A DNA stretch of 5,494 nucleotides from CAYMZB01 sp964394845 (GTDB lineage Bacteria > Patescibacteriota > Microgenomatia > Daviesbacterales > UBA10151): contig CAYMZB010000030.1 in NCBI GenBank assembly GCA_964394845.1, forward strand, positions 1-5,494, read 5' to 3'. Positions within the stretch are counted from its first letter, which is position 1. Each line of letters opens with the position of its first letter. Of the stretch, positions 1-5,483 are shown one piece after another. A program made the translations under genes and the position numbers. The notes beneath the pieces were generated by a model, which did not search any database, was not told the origin of the DNA, and saw only the letters and a list, made by a program, of their open reading frames with translations.

Positions 1-335
1 ATTTAAGCTTTACCACAGCAGCTATGACTTCTGCAGTTACAGGAAGACGGACGAATATAGCTTCTGTACATTTTAGGATTGCTAACCCTTCTTTTATTTC
101 CACAATTCTCTTTGGATCGGTTGTTCCTCCTAGAACCTCACGAAGAAAAGCTCTAGGCTTTTCTTCTGTTAACTGAGCTACTGCCAAAAATAGGGTGGCT
201 CTGATCTATCCTTGAAACTAAGTTTGAGATTCTAGAAGAAACTTTCTCAACTATTGAGCGAGGGTTTATCGCTAACACTGCAAAGGTACCAATTGCACCT
301 GCTATTAAATCTCTACGGGAAAATCGTTCTGGCAT
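1..335 (-). CDS. Unrecognised protein with twin-arginine-like N-terminus; partial and apparently frameshifted
   Basis: I do not recognise a family. From the ATG at 335-333 the product begins MPERFSRRDLIAGAIG and continues with a hydrophobic stretch (residues ~10-23). The S-R-R-D-L-I motif before it resembles a Tat signal or a single membrane anchor. The frame stops at 153-155, but another frame is open from there to position 1 and reads like normal protein (LAVAQLTEEKPRAFLREVL onward, about 62 residues). Removing one A from the A5 run at 186-190 (T5 in the gene) joins both halves into one frame (...SHPILAVAQLTEE...) of at least 113 residues that continues past the window. So this is one gene with a 1-nt sequencing error, a recent inactivating indel, or less likely programmed slippage. 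A TTG at 344-342 lies nearly against the -10 box at 345-350, so the ATG at 335 is the better start. The gene lies downstream of the PIN-TRAM gene but has its own promoter-like sequence. Confidence 0.5.
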
Positions 336-344
336 TTGGAACAA

Positions 345-373
345 ATTGTAGTACTATGGGGTTATCAAGTCAA
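345..373 (-). promoter_or_regulatory. Sigma-70-type promoter for the downstream gene, giving a leaderless or near-leaderless transcript
   Basis: On the minus strand a -35 TTGACT (368-373) is followed by exactly 17 nt and a -10 TACAAT (345-350), each 5 of 6 matches to consensus. It lies in the 57-nt gap after the PIN-TRAM stop codon. The expected start site, 6-9 nt past the -10, falls at about 336-339, essentially at the ATG (335-333). No Shine-Dalgarno sequence precedes that ATG, which is consistent with leaderless translation. Read from sequence alone. Confidence 0.5.
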
Positions 374-391
374 GTTAAAGATGTAAGAGTT

Positions 392-1294
392 TTAAACTTC
401 TTTTGCAAAGATCATTCTGCCAGCCGGAGTTTGAATATTTTTGGTAACTTCTATCTTAATAGTCTGCCCTATTTTATCTGCTACTCCGGTAACAACTACC
501 ATAGTACCGTCCGGTAAATAACCCACACCCTGCAATTTATCTTTACCTAAGTGCACAATCTTAAGTTGTAAGTCTTCCCCAGGAAGGCTGACAGTTTTAA
601 CTGCATTTGCAAGATCATTTACATTTAAGACTGCAATATTAGATACAGTTGCCACCTTATTCAAATTAAAATCAGTTGTTAAGATCTTTCCATTTACTCC
701 TTTGGCTAAATTCATTAGTCTGTCATCAACTGCTTTTCCTGATTGATCTTTATCCCAAACTTCTATCCTGATAGTTTTTAACTTTTTTAACTCCTGCACT
801 ACCTCAAATCCTCTCCTGCCTCTGGCTCTTTTTAACCCATCTGAAGAATCTGATACTTGTTGTAACTCTGTTAAAACAAAGTTAGGTACTAAAACTAATC
901 CGCTAATAAAACCGGTTTTGGCAATATCCAAAATTCTTCCATCAATTATGGCAGAGGTATCTAAAATTAAAGGACGGGTTAAACCCACTGCCCCGATTTG
1001 AGAACTAGACTGAGAAAAAGGCATATTAGGCCGAGGGAGCTTTATGATTTGATTGGATACCTCAGATGAAACTCTATGCACCACAAAATTAAACATAGTC
1101 ATAGTTATAACTCTAACTGAGCGGGCTACAGAAGGAAAAGTCATATAGCCTATCCCTGCTGCCGCAATAGTTAAAAGAACCCTAACCATAAAAGGATTGG
1201 CTCCGGAAATAGGAGGTATAAGTTGTGAATATATAGCTGCTAAAGTCGCAAAAGTAAACGCCAAGATTAGGCGTAAAACCAATATTAAACGCAC
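392..1294 (-). CDS. Membrane PIN-TRAM domain protein (YacL-like)
   Basis: This 300-residue protein has two predicted N-terminal membrane helices (~3-23 and ~37-57), a basic or polar linker (~58-107), a PIN nuclease-like domain (~109-225) and a C-terminal TRAM domain (~235-298). The PIN acidic residues are visible: D112 in LDTSAIIDGRI, E143 in LTELQQ, D190/D191 in AVDDRL and D208 in TTDFNLN. The active site therefore looks intact. The TRAM part (HLGKDKLQGVGYLPDGTMVVV) is a small beta-barrel RNA-binding module. The architecture matches the YacL family of Firmicutes, which usually has about four helices and ~360 residues, so the membrane part here is shorter. YacL genes often lie near radA, as here. 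The start is GTG at 1294-1292, preceded by AAAAGGA (1304-1310) at a 9-nt spacing. The PIN fold suggests a membrane-tethered ribonuclease, but the substrate is unknown. Confidence 0.9.
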   Translation of the reverse strand: MRLILVLRLILAFTFATLAAIYSQLIPPISGANPFMVRVLLTIAAAGIGYMTFPSVARSVRVITMTMFNFVVHRVSSEVSNQIIKLPRPNMPFSQSSSQIGAVGLTRPLILDTSAIIDGRILDIAKTGFISGLVLVPNFVLTELQQVSDSSDGLKRARGRRGFEVVQELKKLKTIRIEVWDKDQSGKAVDDRLMNLAKGVNGKILTTDFNLNKVATVSNIAVLNVNDLANAVKTVSLPGEDLQLKIVHLGKDKLQGVGYLPDGTMVVVTGVADKIGQTIKIEVTKNIQTPAGRMIFAKEV

Positions 1295-1340
1295 GAGAAT
1301 AAGTCCTTTTCTGCTAAGAAAATAATTGAGAAACTAATAA

Positions 1341-1368
1341 ATAATACTTAGCGTTAATATTTTGCCAG
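1341..1368 (-). promoter_or_regulatory. Possible weak promoter upstream of the PIN-TRAM gene
   Basis: In the ~100-nt AT-rich gap between the LytR-C gene and the PIN-TRAM gene, the minus strand has CTGGCA (1363-1368, 4 of 6 to a -35) and TATTAT (1341-1346, 5 of 6 to a -10) separated by 16 nt. In sequence this AT-rich such matches arise easily by chance. The gap is larger than those between S1, radA and the LytR-C gene, which makes a separate promoter plausible. No stem-loop with a U-run was seen in the gap. Confidence 0.25.
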
Positions 1369-1395
1369 GATTTAAGTTAATTTACAATTACTAAA

Positions 1396-1851
1396 TTAAA
1401 TACTGTCTTTACCTATTATTATTCTAGCTGAAGCAGTAGAATCATTTAACTCACCTCCGTAGGATGCTACTTTAATAACGTCTTTTAAGTCTGCAATAAC
1501 CAGATCAATTTTATCCAAAATATCTTTTTTAACAAAAATTTCAGTTTTTGAGTAATTATTTTTATCAGCATTACCTGTTTTTACTACTATATAGCCTAAT
1601 TCTTTTATTTGATCTGCTATTTTTTTAGCCTCTCCAGTCACACCTGAACCATTCAAAATCTCAAAACTCCAATCAGATTTGACTAATGGACTTGGGATAG
1701 GTGAAGGTTCTGATGTAGGAATTGGACTAGGAGTTGACTGTACTTTTACAGATCCTGAAATTAAACCTTTAATTTGCTGTCTAAATATTACTCCTGCTAC
1801 CACAAAAGTTAAAAGGACAAGAGCCAGAATAATAAACTTACTTTGATTCAT
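1396..1851 (-). CDS. Membrane-anchored LytR C-terminal (LytR_C) domain protein
   Basis: This 151-residue protein has a single N-terminal membrane helix (~5-23), a proline/serine-rich linker (~40-56, STPSPIPTSEPSPIPSP) and a LytR_C-like domain (~61-148). The domain is recognised from WSFEILNGSGVTGEAKKIA (61-79), a lone long-chain glycine region ELGYIVVKTGNAD (84-96), KTEIFV (102-107) and the closing ARIIIGKD (142-149). In LytR-CpsA-Psr proteins this domain follows the catalytic phosphotransferase domain. Here it stands alone, so no catalytic activity is expected. It probably sits outside the membrane, facing the wall, and the role is unknown. It begins 18 nt after the radA stop, so it is probably co-transcribed with radA. 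The ATG at 1851-1849 is the only sensible start because the membrane helix begins at once. The upstream GAGATATACAAA offers only a weak ribosome binding site. Confidence 0.82.
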   Translation of the reverse strand: MNQSKFIILALVLLTFVVAGVIFRQQIKGLISGSVKVQSTPSPIPTSEPSPIPSPLVKSDWSFEILNGSGVTGEAKKIADQIKELGYIVVKTGNADKNNYSKTEIFVKKDILDKIDLVIADLKDVIKVASYGGELNDSTASARIIIGKDSI

Positions 1852-1869
1852 TTTGTATATCTCATTATA

Positions 1870-3174
1870 TTACATTAAAGCTAGTTTTGCAGCTTGAGAT
1901 AAAGATTTGGCATTCTCTGGAGAAATTACGTTCTTAAAACCCAGCTTTTTTGCTTCCATGATCCTTTTACTTATCTCTCTCACTATCCTTAATTCCCCCA
2001 AAAGACCTACTTCTCCAATAAAAACAGATTTTTCCTGGACTTTCCTGTCTTTAAATGACGAGATGATAGCTATGCATATTCCTAAATCTGCAGCCGGTTC
2101 TGTTAAATTAAGACCCCCTGTAACATTAACAAATATATCCTGGTCAAATAAAGACAAACCAAGCCGTTTTTGGAGTACTGCTACAAGCAATTGTAAGCGG
2201 TTATTATCTATTCCTGAACCTGTTCTTCTTGGTATAGGCAAACTGGTTTTTGTAACTAGTGCCTGTATTTCTATAAGAAGCGGTCTTATCCCGGTTAAGA
2301 TTGCCACAACAGCAGATCCCGGAGCCTCAACTTTCTGATCTAAAAACAATTTAGAAGGATTGTTAACTTGAGTCATGCCTTTTTCTTCCATCTCAAATAC
2401 CCCTATCTCATCTGTTGGACCAAACCTATTTTTGGTTGATCTAAGCACTCTAAACATACTGGTAGGATCGCCTTCTAAAGATAGAACTACATCTACAACA
2501 TGCTCTAGTGTTTTAGGCCCTGCCAAATTACCTTCTTTAGTTACATGGCCGACTAAAAAAATGGGTATATGCATACTTTTAGCTAGTTTTTGCAGCCTAT
2601 GAGTACATTCTCTAACCTGACCAACTGATCCGGCAACAGATTCTAAATCTTCTGTTTCTAAAGTTTGGATTGAATCTACTATTACGAGAGTTGGTTTAGT
2701 TCCTCTTACAGCCTCAGTTATTAAATCAACATTAACCTCGTTTAATACCAGTAGAGAGGCATTTGATTTGATTCTATCAACCCGTAGTTTGATTTGTTGA
2801 GCAGATTCCTCTCCAGCTACATATAAAGTATTATCACAATTAAGCGCTAACTGAGTGAGTAATGTAGATTTCCCGATCCCTGGATCACCAGATACTAACA
2901 CAAGCGACCCTATCACAATTCCCCCGCCTAATACCCTGTTAAATTCTTCAAAACTAGTATCTAATCTTTTATAATCTGTTTTTTGTAGATTGGACAAATT
3001 AATTATTTCTGCTTTTTTAACTACACCCTTTCCTGCTCCGCGAAGCCTTGGCGACGTGGAGTCTATTGTTTCTACAAATGAGTTCCAATTATCACACTGT
3101 GGGCATTTACCTAAAAAAGTTGGAGAATGATAGCTACATTGCTGGCAAATATATACTGAATGAGCCTTTGGCAT
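1870..3174 (-). CDS. radA: DNA repair protein RadA
   Basis: RadA is a RecA-like ATPase that acts as a branch-migration helicase in recombination and repair. The 434-residue product is near the usual length (~450). It has the N-terminal C4 zinc finger (C10, C13, C24, C27), Walker A GDPGIGKST (96-104), Walker B-like LVIVD (163-167) and the RadA signature KNRFG (248-252). The C-terminal part (~285-430) is the Lon-protease-like domain, with GGLNLTEPAADLGI (353-366), FIGEVGLLGELR (385-396) and a final ISKRIMEAKKLGF region. All key motifs look intact. The C-terminus ends shortly after this last region with LALM, so it is complete. The ATG at 3174-3172 begins MPKAHSVYICQQC, as expected for the family. 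It starts 17 nt after the S1-protein stop, and the LytR-C gene follows 18 nt after its own stop, so these three genes look like one transcription unit. Confidence 0.97.
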   Translation of the reverse strand: MPKAHSVYICQQCSYHSPTFLGKCPQCDNWNSFVETIDSTSPRLRGAGKGVVKKAEIINLSNLQKTDYKRLDTSFEEFNRVLGGGIVIGSLVLVSGDPGIGKSTLLTQLALNCDNTLYVAGEESAQQIKLRVDRIKSNASLLVLNEVNVDLITEAVRGTKPTLVIVDSIQTLETEDLESVAGSVGQVRECTHRLQKLAKSMHIPIFLVGHVTKEGNLAGPKTLEHVVDVVLSLEGDPTSMFRVLRSTKNRFGPTDEIGVFEMEEKGMTQVNNPSKLFLDQKVEAPGSAVVAILTGIRPLLIEIQALVTKTSLPIPRRTGSGIDNNRLQLLVAVLQKRLGLSLFDQDIFVNVTGGLNLTEPAADLGICIAIISSFKDRKVQEKSVFIGEVGLLGELRIVREISKRIMEAKKLGFKNVISPENAKSLSQAAKLALM

Positions 3175-3191
3175 TGTAATTTACTTTACCC

Positions 3192-4331
3192 TTACTTGTA
3201 AATCAACCCTTCAGTTGAGGTGATAAATGGAGCCAAATTTACTTTTCTTCTGTTTGCATCTACACTATCTACTAAAACTGTGACAGTTTGCCCAGCTTCA
3301 TATTTAGTGTCAGGACCCATTTTTGATGCACTCATAAATCCTTCTACTCCATCTAACTTAAAAGATACACCGTTTTCTGAAACTAAGGCTACTTCAGCTT
3401 TAATTACTTCATCAGCCGAATACTTTTCAGACAACTTACTAAACGGATCTTCTAGTAATTGTTTTATGGATAAATTAAGGCGGCCTAACTCGCCGTCAAC
3501 TCCTATTACTACAACTTCTATTTCCTGACCGGTCTTAAAAATTGTTGACAAATCTTCTATTTTTTCCCAGGCTACATCAGCAATAAAGACTAGTCCTTCT
3601 ACCCCAGCAATATCTACTACTAATCCAAAAGGTAAAACAGCCACCACTTTTCCTTTAGATTTTTGACCATTTTTAAATTCTTTAAGTTTTGTTTTGACCT
3701 CATCAGATACTTGTCCTCTTTGAGTAAAAATTAATTTATTATTGTTTGAATCTACCTCAATCACTATTAAATTAAGTGTTTGACCAATTAAATTTTCCAT
3801 GCCTGCGCCGGATTTACTCATCAGTTCAAACCCTACCTGAGAGTTTGGTAAAAACCCACGAGTTCCATCAACCTCCACAATTAAACCACCTTTATTAAGC
3901 TCTATGACAGTAGCTTGTATCTTAGTTTTTTGATTTTGGGCTTGGGTAAACTTGTTCCAATCACCAGACCTTCCACCTCGTGAATGAAAGCGGCCCCGAC
4001 CAAAACCTTCAGAACGTCTTACAGGCGCTAACCTTTGATAGGATAAAATAACTTGACCGGATTCATTTTCTTGTTGGGCAACAAAAGACTTTAACTTATC
4101 ACCAACCTTTAAATCTTTATGTGCTTCAGGAAGTTCTTTTTTTTGCAGAATACCTTCTGATTTTGCACCCAAATCCAAAGTTATTTCTTTGTCAGTAATT
4201 GCTACAACTTCTCCCTCTATTTGTTGGCCACGCGAAAGTGTAATTAATTTTTTAGTTTGAGAAGCTAAAAGCTCCTCCATTGTAGGCCCTGATTTAATCG
4301 GGGTAGGATTAGAAAATGTATTGTTTACCAA
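3192..4331 (-). CDS. Ribosomal protein S1-like protein with four S1 RNA-binding domains
   Basis: This 379-residue protein has four S1 (OB-fold) domains at ~34-101, ~133-205, ~222-290 and ~305-367. The third is the most canonical (GQKSKGKVVAVLPFGLVVDI ... GVEGLVFIADVAW ... LNLSIKQ). It probably does the job of ribosomal protein S1: binding single-stranded mRNA on the 30S subunit. E. coli S1 has six domains; four-domain forms are common elsewhere. Domains 1 and 2 are separated by an arginine/glycine-rich linker (~105-123, including GFGRGRF and SRGGRSG). This is unusual for bacterial S1 and probably adds RNA affinity. The chosen start is TTG at 4331-4329. AAGGTGA (4344-4338), a good Shine-Dalgarno, lies 6 nt upstream, whereas the nearby ATG at 4335-4333 is out of frame and only 2 nt from it. 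An internal ATG at codon 18 (4280-4278) lacks a Shine-Dalgarno but would remove an odd N-terminal tail encoded partly by a short palindrome. The gene begins ~32 nt after 5S rRNA. Confidence 0.88.
   Translation of the reverse strand: MVNNTFSNPTPIKSGPTMEELLASQTKKLITLSRGQQIEGEVVAITDKEITLDLGAKSEGILQKKELPEAHKDLKVGDKLKSFVAQQENESGQVILSYQRLAPVRRSEGFGRGRFHSRGGRSGDWNKFTQAQNQKTKIQATVIELNKGGLIVEVDGTRGFLPNSQVGFELMSKSGAGMENLIGQTLNLIVIEVDSNNNKLIFTQRGQVSDEVKTKLKEFKNGQKSKGKVVAVLPFGLVVDIAGVEGLVFIADVAWEKIEDLSTIFKTGQEIEVVVIGVDGELGRLNLSIKQLLEDPFSKLSEKYSADEVIKAEVALVSENGVSFKLDGVEGFMSASKMGPDTKYEAGQTVTVLVDSVDANRRKVNLAPFITSTEGLIYK
4287..4303 (-). repeat. Short palindrome inside the 5' end of the S1-like gene
   Basis: The minus strand CCCGATTAAATCAGGG forms a 6-bp stem with one bulged A and a TAA loop. 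The plus-strand 12-mer gatttaatcggg (4291-4302) recurs exactly in the 23S intron at 5036-5047, where it forms a perfect hairpin. It encodes codons ~10-16 (PIKSGP) of the TTG-started protein. It could be a dispersed genomic palindrome, or a hairpin affecting S1 expression. There is no U-run, so it does not look like a terminator. Confidence 0.35.
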
Positions 4332-4337
4332 GCATTG

Positions 4338-4345
4338 TCACCTTA
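4338..4345 (-). promoter_or_regulatory. Shine-Dalgarno that decides the TTG start of the S1-like gene
   Basis: The minus strand reads TAAGGTGACAATGCTTG. The AAGGTGA core matches the anti-Shine-Dalgarno of 16S rRNA. Its spacing to the in-frame TTG (4331) is 6 nt. An overlapping ATG (4335) would be too close, and it opens an 8-codon out-of-frame ORF. Confidence 0.5.
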
Positions 4346-4363
4346 CTTTCTTTAAGAGATAAA

Positions 4364-4484
4364 CCCCGGCAGTGGGGTATTTTCACATAACCTTGCGGAT
4401 ATATTATCGTCCCTGATGGAATGTTTGACGACTGAGTTCGGGATGAGATCAGGTCGGACCACTCCTCTAAAAACCACCGAGAGG
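4364..4484 (-). rRNA. rrf: 5S ribosomal RNA
   Basis: The minus strand shows the universal 5S landmarks in order: GGAGTGGTCCGACCTGAT, then CATCCCGAACTCAG (the conserved loop B/helix III region), then CGCAAGGTTATGTG, and a 3' end CCCCACTGCCGG that pairs imperfectly with the 5' CGGTGG. Length (~120 nt) and position directly downstream of 23S rRNA fit. The exact ends are estimated to within ~3 nt. Helix I pairs well only over about 6 bp. The S1-like gene starts ~32 nt beyond the 3' end with no visible terminator. Confidence 0.88.
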
Positions 4485-4604
4485 CTTAGTATACTAAAAT
4501 AATTTATAATTTACAATGTATAAATGCACAAAACAAAAATTGCGCTTCAATTGTACATTACCTTTGTACCCTAAAATGTGAATACGGAAAGAAGGCTTTG
4601 AGTC
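4485..4604 (-). other. 23S-5S internal transcribed spacer
   Basis: About 120 nt of AT-rich sequence separates the estimated 23S 3' end from 5S. I see no tRNA gene. It contains the 10-nt palindrome TAGTATACTA (4487-4496) just before 5S. Near its start a pairing TTGAG...CTCAA, with its upstream arm at the 23S 3' end, might be a processing stem. No convincing promoter or terminator was found. Confidence 0.5.
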
Positions 4605-4851
4605 AAAAAATCTCAACTATGACCATTAGTAAGAGTAAGCTAAATGCCTTACAGCACTTACACTGCTCTCCTATCAACGTCGTAGTCTACGACGGGTCTT
4701 AAAGATTCCTCATCTTGGGGTCTGCTTCGTGCTTAGATGCTTTCAGCGCTTATCAAAAAATAACGTAGCTACCCTGCGCTGCTAGTCTATTAGACTAACA
4801 ACAGGCACACTAGAGGTTACCTCAGCTAGGTCCTCTCGTACTATAGCCAAC

Positions 4852-4985
4852 TCCCCTCAAGAATCAAAACGCCCATACTGGATAGAGTCCGAGCTGTCTT
4901 ACGACGCTCTGAACCCAGCTCGCGTACCACTTTAACTGGCGAACAGCCAGACGCTTGGGACCTGCTTCAGCCCCGCGCTGTGATG
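4852..4985 (-). repeat. True 3'-exon partner of the 134-nt duplication
   Basis: This is the downstream member of the direct repeat. It is continuous with the rest of 23S to its 3' end, and its H90 and H91 strands pair within itself, except for the proximal GGCT of H90, supplied by the upstream exon. It keeps the conserved inner H91 stem (GGG/CCC) and has the variant outer stem (CGC/GCG). Confidence 0.85.
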
Positions 4986-5025
4986 CACATAAATCATATA
5001 TTACTATACGTGTAGACTATATCTT

Positions 5026-5056
5026 TCCCGATCCCGATTTAATCGGGATTACGGGA
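5026..5056 (-). repeat. Nested hairpin forming the intron P8 stem
   Basis: The minus strand reads TCCCG-TA-ATCCCGAT-TAA-ATCGGGAT-CGGGA. A perfect 8-bp hairpin is thus enclosed by a second 5-bp stem (TCCCG/CGGGA) that directly precedes the S-like element. The position fits P8 of the group I core. The inner palindrome shares 12 nt with the 5' end of the S1-like gene. Confidence 0.6.
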
Positions 5057-5130
5057 CTGGCATATAATGGAAGTTTAATTCTGGATTATCCAGTACCTTC
5101 CATATAAGTCGTTACGGGGTCAAGTTAATT

Positions 5131-5192
5131 TGTCATTCTGAGCCGAAGGCGAAGAATATAATTTTATATCCTTCACTCGTTCAGGATGACAG
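5131..5192 (-). repeat. REP/MITE-like imperfect palindrome in the intron P6 loop
   Basis: The plus strand starts tgtcattctgagc and ends gttcaggatgaca, giving an imperfect inverted repeat of about 30 nt per arm around an AT-rich centre (aatataattttatat). From general knowledge, palindromes with TGTCATTCTGAGC / GCTCAGGATGACA ends and GAAGGATCT-like interiors occur as dispersed repeats in many bacterial genomes. It lies between P4 and P7, flanked by GTTAA/TTAAC on the minus strand, so it extends the P6 stem and should be tolerated by folding. Confidence 0.65.
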
Positions 5193-5349
5193 TTTTAACT
5201 AACTTCCCACGGTATTACCCATTGACTTTTTTATTATGAATTAACTATAGAACCGAAGTTAATCCAAAGTCAAGAGGGCTCCACCGTTATTAGCCAAATT
5301 TGTCAATCGCCATTTCGGGCGAAAGTAGCAATTTCTTACTAGAGACAAA

Positions 5350-5483
5350 TCCCCTCAAGAATCAAAACGCCCATACTGGATAGAGTCCGAGCTGTCTTAC
5401 GACGCTCTGAACCCAGCTCGCGTACCGTTTTAACTGGCGAACAGCCAGACCCTTCCCACCTACTTCAGCAGGAGGATACGATG
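5350..5483 (-). repeat. Intron-borne copy of the 3' exon (23S H90-H93 and A-loop mimic)
   Basis: These 134 nt align without gaps to 4852-4985 at a constant offset of 498. There are 15 mismatches: 77 nt (5350-5426) and 22 nt (5429-5450) are identical runs. The copy keeps the A-loop (5446-5436) and the PTC strand. Weak similarity continues ~15-20 nt further into a sarcin-ricin-like CTAGTA before the intron core begins. Twelve of the 15 differences are two-sided base-pair swaps in H90 (2 pairs) and H91 (4 pairs), one is C-G versus U-G, and two are unpaired. The copy alters the inner H91 stem (CCU/GGG for the near-universal GGG/CCC), so it is unlikely to be the mature 23S. Confidence 0.85.

Larger units (their letters stand above)
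4986..5483 (-). mobile_element. Group I intron (IA-like) in the peptidyl transferase region of 23S rRNA, no endonuclease ORF
   Basis: The insertion interrupts conserved H90. With the boundary GGCT|CATC...TGTG|CATC the 5' exon ends in U and the insert ends in G, as group I introns require. The core, read on the minus strand: P3 TTGGC (5297-5293) with GCCAG (5061-5057, one wobble); J3/4 TAATA; P4 ACGGT (5287-5283) with ACCGT (5213-5209); P5 extension TTGACTTT (5273-5266) with AAAGTCAA (5229-5222); P7 GACT (5110-5107) with AGTC (5018-5015); P8 TCCCG (5056-5052) with CGGGA (5030-5026); J8/7-P7' AAGATATAGTC, which resembles the classic S element; P9 CACGTA (5012-5007) with TATGTG (4991-4986). ATGGAAG/CTTCCAT (5103-5097, 5073-5067), capped by CTGGAT/ATCCAG, sits between P7 and P3, the hallmark of subgroup IA (P7.1/P7.2). 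I found no internal guide next to the core. The first ~134 nt duplicates the 3' exon. An alternative boundary 8 nt further in (5475-4978) is also canonical. Confidence 0.72.

Noticed and set aside
254..517. Plus-strand open frame of 87 codons overlapping the end of the PIN-TRAM gene
   Set aside because: It overlaps the TRAM coding end and the promoter-like sequence on the other strand; no protein features.
1907..3528. Plus-strand open frames opposite radA and the S1-like gene (1907-2338, 2375-2602, 3220-3528)
   Set aside because: They mirror well-supported genes on the other strand, and their composition is that of antisense to coding sequence, with no recognisable domain.
4309..4335. Eight-codon ORF from the ATG at 4335 as a leader peptide for the S1-like gene
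   Set aside because: Its start is only 2 nt from the Shine-Dalgarno and it is too short to judge; the in-frame TTG has the better spacing.
4530..4555. Possible terminator in the 23S-5S spacer (AATTG-loop-CAATT followed by T's)
   Set aside because: Only a 5-bp AT-rich stem, and 5S lies downstream in the same unit, so termination here is unlikely.
4986..5483. The duplication as a simple assembly chimera of two strains
   Set aside because: Not excluded, but two strains identical over 77 and 22 nt, including variable stretches, yet differing by six paired swaps in very conserved helices would be odd. The U...G boundaries also fit an intron. Read mapping is still needed.
4986..5483. A homing endonuclease gene in the intron
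   Set aside because: No open frame of useful length or LAGLIDADG, GIY-YIG or HNH motif in this stretch on either strand.
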